Positions 60,801 through 64,000 of a stretch of DNA of 64,000 nt are shown here, piece after piece. Below the pieces are notes generated by a model that saw only the letters and a program-made list of their open reading frames with translations, was not told the DNA's origin and searched no databases. The translations under genes were made by a program, and so were the position numbers. Source of the stretch: Saccharibacillus alkalitolerans (GTDB lineage Bacteria > Bacillota > Bacilli > Paenibacillales > Paenibacillaceae); assembly GCF_011090185.1 (NCBI RefSeq), contig NZ_JAAFGS010000002.1, positions 248,001-312,000 of the forward strand, written 5' to 3'. Within the stretch, counting starts at the first letter, position 1; each line of letters starts with the position of its first letter.

Positions 60801-60946
60801 GCGACGCGGTGCCGGCGCGCGGCGAAGCAGGGGTGACGCGGTGCGGTGCCGGCGAAGTGCCGGCGAAGCAAGGTTGACGCGGTGCGGTGCCGGCGTGCGG
60901 CGAAGCAGGGTTGACGCGGTGCGGTGCCGGCGCGCGGCGGCAGGGG
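60801..60946. repeat. 33-41 bp minisatellite, four units
   Basis: Units at about 60801-60833, 60834-60874, 60875-60911 and 60912-60946 share GACGCGGTGC and GGCGAAGCAGG segments. It begins 6 bp after the GH85 stop codon and leads to the quartet at 61029. Confidence 0.75.
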
Positions 60947-61028
60947 CTCCGTCGAAGCAGCCTCGGCGGCGAAGGCGCTTGCTCGGCCGGAGCTGCTTCT
61001 TCGAAACGTTCTCGACGACCGCCGCGCA

Positions 61029-61215
61029 AAATAACTGCAAATAAGCAGCTATTTTTTAAATGTACGGGCATTTCAATAAATTAAGCGCATATGAGCAGTT
61101 ATTTCGCCAAATTCGTGCCCCAAATGCCGATTGTGCGCGAAATAGCTGCTCACCTGCACTTATTTTCGATTTTCGTCTGTTTTTTCCGCAAATAACTGCT
61201 CCTGTGCAGTTATTT
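61029..61215. repeat. Palindrome quartet, family A, site 3
   Basis: Copies at 61029-61054, 61079-61104, 61140-61165 and 61190-61215 keep the exact 50, 61, 50 bp register of sites 1 and 2. Central hexamers are AAATAA, ATATGA, TCACCT and TCCTGT (the last two are AGGTGA and ACAGGA on the other strand). Copy 2 has the degenerate left arm AATTAAGCGC also seen in copy 3 of site 1. Spacers are unrelated to the other sites. Confidence 0.92.
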
Positions 61216-61256
61216 GTCCGTGCCGGCAATCCGATCGGCCGATGCGCAAGCCAAGA

Positions 61257-61296
61257 AAAAGAGCCTCTTTTCTCCGCGGAGAAAAGAGGCTCTTTT
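61257..61296 (-). terminator. Bidirectional terminator of the ars operon
   Basis: AAAAGAGCCTCTTTTCTCC pairs with GGAGAAAAGAGGCTCTTTT around GCG. The stem of about 18 bp with A/T tracts on both sides can end the ars transcript on the minus strand. Confidence 0.9.
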
Positions 61297-61299
61297 ATC

Positions 61300-61385
61300 G
61301 CTTGCTTTTCGGTTTGGTTTTCGGTCTGCTTTTCGCTTGGCTTTCCGCTTTGCTTTTCGGTCTGCTCTTCGGTCTGCTTTCCGGT
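61300..61385. repeat. 12-bp tandem repeat after arsC
   Basis: About seven degenerate units of GCTTTTCGGTCT lie between the arsC stop and the terminator. Read on the minus strand in the arsC frame beyond the stop they would code for (K/E)QTE-like tetrapeptides, so this may be a decayed C-terminal extension. Confidence 0.7.
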
Positions 61386-61805
61386 TTATTTCCCCGTTTC
61401 GGCAAATGTGCGAATCCGCTCGCCGATCTCGTCGCGCACTCGCCGGAATACTGCCCATTTTTCCTCGTCCGTTCCCTGCGCCTTCGCCGGATCGTCGAAG
61501 CCCCAGTGCTCGCGGCGCACCGTCGGCGGCGTCACCGGGCATTTGTCCGCGGCGTCCCCGCACAGCGTCACGACGAAATCCGCGCTGTTCAGAATCTGCG
61601 GGTCGATGATATCGGACGTCTGGCCGGTAATGTCGATCCCCGCTTCCTGCATCGCTTTGACGGCGTTCGGATTCAGCCCGTGCGCTTCGATGCCGGCGCT
61701 GAGCACGTTCCACTCGTCTCCCAGATACTTTTTGCCCCAGGCTTCCGCCATTTGACTGCGGCAGGAGTTGCCGGTGCAGAGAAAATACAGCGTTTTTTTG
61801 GACAT
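61386..61805 (-). CDS. arsC: Arsenate reductase, thioredoxin-dependent
   Basis: It reduces arsenate to arsenite. The ATG at 61805 has AAGGAGAG upstream. The 139-residue product has the low-molecular-weight phosphatase-like P-loop with Cys10 ([13 protein letters not shown]) and the redox cysteines Cys82 and Cys89 in [13 protein letters not shown], matching the Bacillus type. It is the last gene of arsR-arsB-arsC, 37 bp after arsB. Confidence 0.95.
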   Translation of the reverse strand: MSKKTLYFLCTGNSCRSQMAEAWGKKYLGDEWNVLSAGIEAHGLNPNAVKAMQEAGIDITGQTSDIIDPQILNSADFVVTLCGDAADKCPVTPPTVRREHWGFDDPAKAQGTDEEKWAVFRRVRDEIGERIRTFAETGK

Positions 61806-61842
61806 GATCGATCTCTCCTTCAAGTTGAATGGAATAACGGAA

Positions 61843-63138
61843 TCAGTAAACCAGCATCCACAGATACAAGCCCAGCAGCGTAATGAACAGAACCGGGATG
61901 GTCAGCACGATGCCCGTTTTGAAATAAGTGCCCCAGGAAATCTTGACTCCTTTGGAACTCAGCACGTGCAGCCACAGCAGCGTAGCCAGCGAACCGATCG
62001 GAGTGATTTTCGGACCCAGGTCGGAACCGATGACGTTGGCATAAATCAGCGCTTCCCGGATACTGCCGGACGTATGCGTCGCGTCGATCGCCAGCGCGTC
62101 GATCAGCACCGTCGGCATATTGTTCATGACGGACGAGATGAAAGCCGCCAGGAAGCCCATGCCCATCGTCGCCGCGAACAGGCCTCCGTCGGCCGCCCGC
62201 TGAATGGCGCCCGCCAGCACATCCGTCAGTCCGGCATTGCGCAGGCCGTACACGACGACGTACATGCCGACCGAGAAGAAGACGATCGCCCAGGGCGCGC
62301 CCTTGACCACTTCCGGAACCGAAACGGAGGAGCTGCGGCCGGCGATCAACAGGAACAAGAGCGCGATGACCCCTGCCACGACAGACACCGGAACGGCGAA
62401 AAATTCACTGATGAAGTAGCCGACCAACAGCAGAGCCAGCACGTACCAGGAGAGCCGGAACATCCGCTTATCTTTGATCGCGTCCGCCGGCGTTTTGAGC
62501 CCTTGGACGTCGAAATGCACCGGGATGCTTTTGCGGAAATACAAGTACAGTACCAGGATGCTTGCGCCCAATGAGAATAAGGTCGGCACGATCATGCGTC
62601 CGGCGTATTCCATAAACGTAATTCCGAAAAAGTCCGCGGATACGATATTGACCAGGTTGCTGACGACGAGCGGCAGCGAAGTCGTGTCCGCGATGAAGCC
62701 GCTGGCGATGATGAACGGAAAGACCTTTTTCTCGTCCAGACGCAGCGCGCGCACCATGGCCAGCACGATGGGAGTCAGTATGAGCGCCGCTCCGTCGTTG
62801 GCGAAAAAGGCGGCGACCAGGGAGCCCAGCACCGTCACGTAGACAAACATGCGGATGCCGCTTCCCTTCGCCGCGGCGGCCATATGCAGGGCGGCCCATT
62901 CGAAGAAGCCGATCCGGTCCAGTATGAGCGAGATCAGGATAATGGCGATAAAGGCCAAAGTGGCATTCCACACGATTCCCGTCACGTCCGCGACGTCCTG
63001 CAGGTCGACCACGCCCAGCAGCAGCGCCAGCAGCGCTCCGCCGCAGGCCGACCACCCGATCGACAGGTTGCGGGGCTGCCAGATCACGAACGTCAGCGTA
63101 ATCAGGAAAATCAGGCAAGCAAGAATAACAGACAGCAC
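61843..63138 (-). CDS. arsB: Arsenite efflux pump ArsB
   Basis: A 431-residue secondary transporter with about 12 hydrophobic segments. Family marks are [50 protein letters not shown] and [13 protein letters not shown]. It exports arsenite and antimonite. An ArsR-type palindrome at 63192 lies just upstream, between arsR and arsB, suggesting an internal promoter for arsBC. Confidence 0.95.
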   Translation of the reverse strand: MLSVILACLIFLITLTFVIWQPRNLSIGWSACGGALLALLLGVVDLQDVADVTGIVWNATLAFIAIILISLILDRIGFFEWAALHMAAAAKGSGIRMFVYVTVLGSLVAAFFANDGAALILTPIVLAMVRALRLDEKKVFPFIIASGFIADTTSLPLVVSNLVNIVSADFFGITFMEYAGRMIVPTLFSLGASILVLYLYFRKSIPVHFDVQGLKTPADAIKDKRMFRLSWYVLALLLVGYFISEFFAVPVSVVAGVIALLFLLIAGRSSSVSVPEVVKGAPWAIVFFSVGMYVVVYGLRNAGLTDVLAGAIQRAADGGLFAATMGMGFLAAFISSVMNNMPTVLIDALAIDATHTSGSIREALIYANVIGSDLGPKITPIGSLATLLWLHVLSSKGVKISWGTYFKTGIVLTIPVLFITLLGLYLWMLVY

Positions 63139-63191
63139 GGCGAAACCTCCGTCGATAAATTGAAAGCCACAGCATACATATGCCTTATTAA

Positions 63192-63207
63192 ATAAGCATA
63201 TGCTTAT
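63192..63207 (-). promoter_or_regulatory. ArsR-type operator upstream of arsB
   Basis: ATAAGCATATGCTTAT is a perfect 16-bp palindrome 54 bp upstream of the arsB start, of the kind bound by ArsR/SmtB dimers. Its half-site ATAAGC recurs upstream of arsR. Confidence 0.7.
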
Positions 63208-63253
63208 ATATTAAACGCGCCTCTTCCTTTCGGGGAGACGAACGGATTTTCTT

Positions 63254-63604
63254 TTAAGAACAGCAAATCGAAGATTCCGGGCCGCAGGCGGCTTCGGGTT
63301 GTCTTTTTCCCATAAGGCGCAAAATTTCGGCCGGCTCGGGCAGAGATCCGAGAATCGCCGCGATATAAGGTTTGTCTTCGATATTCGGCGAATAATAAAC
63401 CCACTGTCCGCGCCGCTCTTCGCGCACCAGCCCGCCTTTTTTCAGCTTGCGCATGTGCTGGCTCACGGCCGGCTGCGACATATCGAAAATTTCGACGAAT
63501 TCGCACACGCACCATTCGCGCTGACGGAGCAGGGCGAGCATGGTCAGCCTTGTCCGGTCGCCGAGCAGCTTGAGATGTTCCGCCATTTCACCGATCGGGT
63601 CCAT
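63254..63604 (-). CDS. arsR: ArsR-family arsenite-responsive repressor
   Basis: A 116-residue winged-helix repressor. The arsenite-binding cysteines lie in the alpha-3 segment (REWCVCEFVEIFDMSQPAVSQHMRKLKKGGLV), in the ELCVCDL position of the family, here EWCVCEF. The C-terminus ends in further cysteines (ACGPESSICCS), which could add metal ligands. The start has GGAGGAAGAGA upstream. First gene of the ars cluster. Confidence 0.94.
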   Translation of the reverse strand: MDPIGEMAEHLKLLGDRTRLTMLALLRQREWCVCEFVEIFDMSQPAVSQHMRKLKKGGLVREERRGQWVYYSPNIEDKPYIAAILGSLPEPAEILRLMGKRQPEAACGPESSICCS

Positions 63605-63654
63605 TCTCTTCCTCCTTCGCTTCTTGCAAAATCATCATAGTACAGCGCTCTAAT

Positions 63655-63670
63655 ATAAGCAAGCACTTAT
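63655..63670. promoter_or_regulatory. Half-degenerate ArsR-type operator upstream of arsR
   Basis: ATAAG-CAAGCA-CTTAT is an inverted repeat with the same half-sites as 63192-63207, in the 131-bp region between the divergent arsR and MarR genes. It would place both under ArsR control. Confidence 0.55.
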
Positions 63671-63687
63671 TTATCCCCAAAAATAAC

Positions 63688-63700
63688 TTGCATAATGCAA
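63688..63700 (+). promoter_or_regulatory. Perfect 13-bp palindrome upstream of the MarR gene
   Basis: TTGCAT-A-ATGCAA lies 35 bp upstream of the MarR start. It fits a MarR-family operator and autoregulation. Confidence 0.5.
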
Positions 63701-63735
63701 ATAAATAGTTTATAACGGAGTCACGAGGTGAAACC

Positions 63736-64000
63736 ATGACAAACAAAAGAGAACTGTTCCAAATCATGACGAGACGTTTCGGACTGCTGAACAAAAACTG
63801 CTGCAGCGTCGGAGGGCACGACCTGTCCGCCGCGCAGAGCCACATTTTGTACGAGATCGACCGGGCGGAAGCCCCTTCCATGCAGCAGGTCGCCGAGTCG
63901 CTGGGAACCGATATCACGACGTTCAGCCGGCAGATTCAAAGCCTGGTCAAAATGGAATTGATCGAAAAGTCGCCGTCTCCCGCCGACCGCAGAGTATCGC
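63736..64000 (+). CDS. MarR-family regulator (partial at right edge)
   Basis: The ATG at 63736 follows GAGGTG; 88 codons are present before the window ends. The start MTNKRELFQIMTRRFGLLNKNCCSVGG has a Cys-Cys pair before the first MarR helices, then the winged helix (SMQQVAESLGTDITTFSRQIQSLVKMELIEKSPSPADRRVS). I recall this NKNCCSVGG type near arsenic-methylation genes in Bacillales, so the cysteines may sense arsenic. It is divergent from arsR. Confidence 0.85.
   Translation, partial: MTNKRELFQIMTRRFGLLNKNCCSVGGHDLSAAQSHILYEIDRAEAPSMQQVAESLGTDITTFSRQIQSLVKMELIEKSPSPADRRVS

Noticed and set aside
57963-61040. 1025-codon open frame antisense to the GH85 gene
   Set aside because: It is a shadow frame caused by the codon bias of the GH85 gene; the product is Arg/His/Val-rich with no domain.

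Overview
The window is a GC-rich (roughly 58-60 percent by eye) chromosomal segment of a Gram-positive, low-complexity-intergenic Firmicute. The gene families (YesM/YesN two-component pairs, WG-repeat and copper-amine-oxidase-N stalk domains, ChvE/MmsAB sugar transporter, OpuF-type permease-binding protein fusion, strong AGGAGG ribosome sites, ars operon with thioredoxin-type ArsC) fit Paenibacillaceae, perhaps Paenibacillus or Saccharibacillus. This is an inference from content; no rRNA is present to test it.

Layout. 0-6.8 kb: small membrane proteins, an aldo/keto reductase, a GH31 alpha-xylosidase-like enzyme with a divergent AraC regulator and a lipoprotein. 6.8-8.6 kb: GC-rich minisatellites around a PD-(D/E)XK-like/winged-helix protein, then a quartet of short palindromes. 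8.8-16.4 kb: threonine synthase, a chemoreceptor with a sigma-D-like promoter, a DEDDh exonuclease, a WG-repeat secreted protein and a Gfo/Idh/MocA oxidoreductase. 17-26.8 kb: a pentose module made of a three-gene ChvE-MmsA-MmsB importer and an upstream operon of anchored binding protein, YesM kinase, YesN regulator and second binding lipoprotein, resembling the XylFII-LytS/YesN xylose sensor of clostridia. 27-36.3 kb: a Cu/Zn-SOD-like protein, an OpuF-type osmolyte importer, alkaline phosphatase, exonuclease-BRCT protein and others. 37.5-43.3 kb: an RNA-repair locus, with two Y-RNA-like genes followed by Ro60 (rsr), RtcB ligase, a small acidic protein, RNA 2'-phosphotransferase and a TatD nuclease. 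43.5-48.7 kb: a nikABCDE-type importer behind a Fur-like box. 49-54 kb: paired WYL regulators, a DUF3891 protein and two tandem paralogous membrane proteins. 54-60.8 kb: cellobiose phosphorylase, a second copy of the nuclease/winged-helix protein and a GH85 endoglycosidase. 61.2-64 kb: arsenic resistance (arsR, arsB, arsC) and a truncated MarR gene.

Two things stand out. First, the RNA-repair locus begins with two structured RNAs. Both have a 5'/3' closing stem, an asymmetric internal loop, an inner stem and the segment YTACTTCGAC; the larger contains a circularly permuted tRNA-like domain with T arm, seven-pair acceptor, D arm and an anticodon-like arm reading UCU. Second, five intergenic sites carry a 'quartet' of 23-27 bp imperfect palindromes, two in one orientation and two inverted. 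Copies within a pair are 50 bp apart (51 once) and the central step is 60-70 bp. Three sites share one sequence family with an exact 50-61-50 register although the spacers are unrelated; the other two use different sequences in the same plan. Two of the five lie just downstream of the two paralogous nuclease-like genes, which also share a conserved leader containing an intrinsic terminator. I know of no described system with this combination, but I could not search for one.

Other structured intergenic DNA includes a 192-bp near-palindrome that appears to have split and duplicated a terminator hairpin, two related shorter copies, a 22-bp five-unit tandem repeat after tatD and a 12-bp tandem repeat after arsC.
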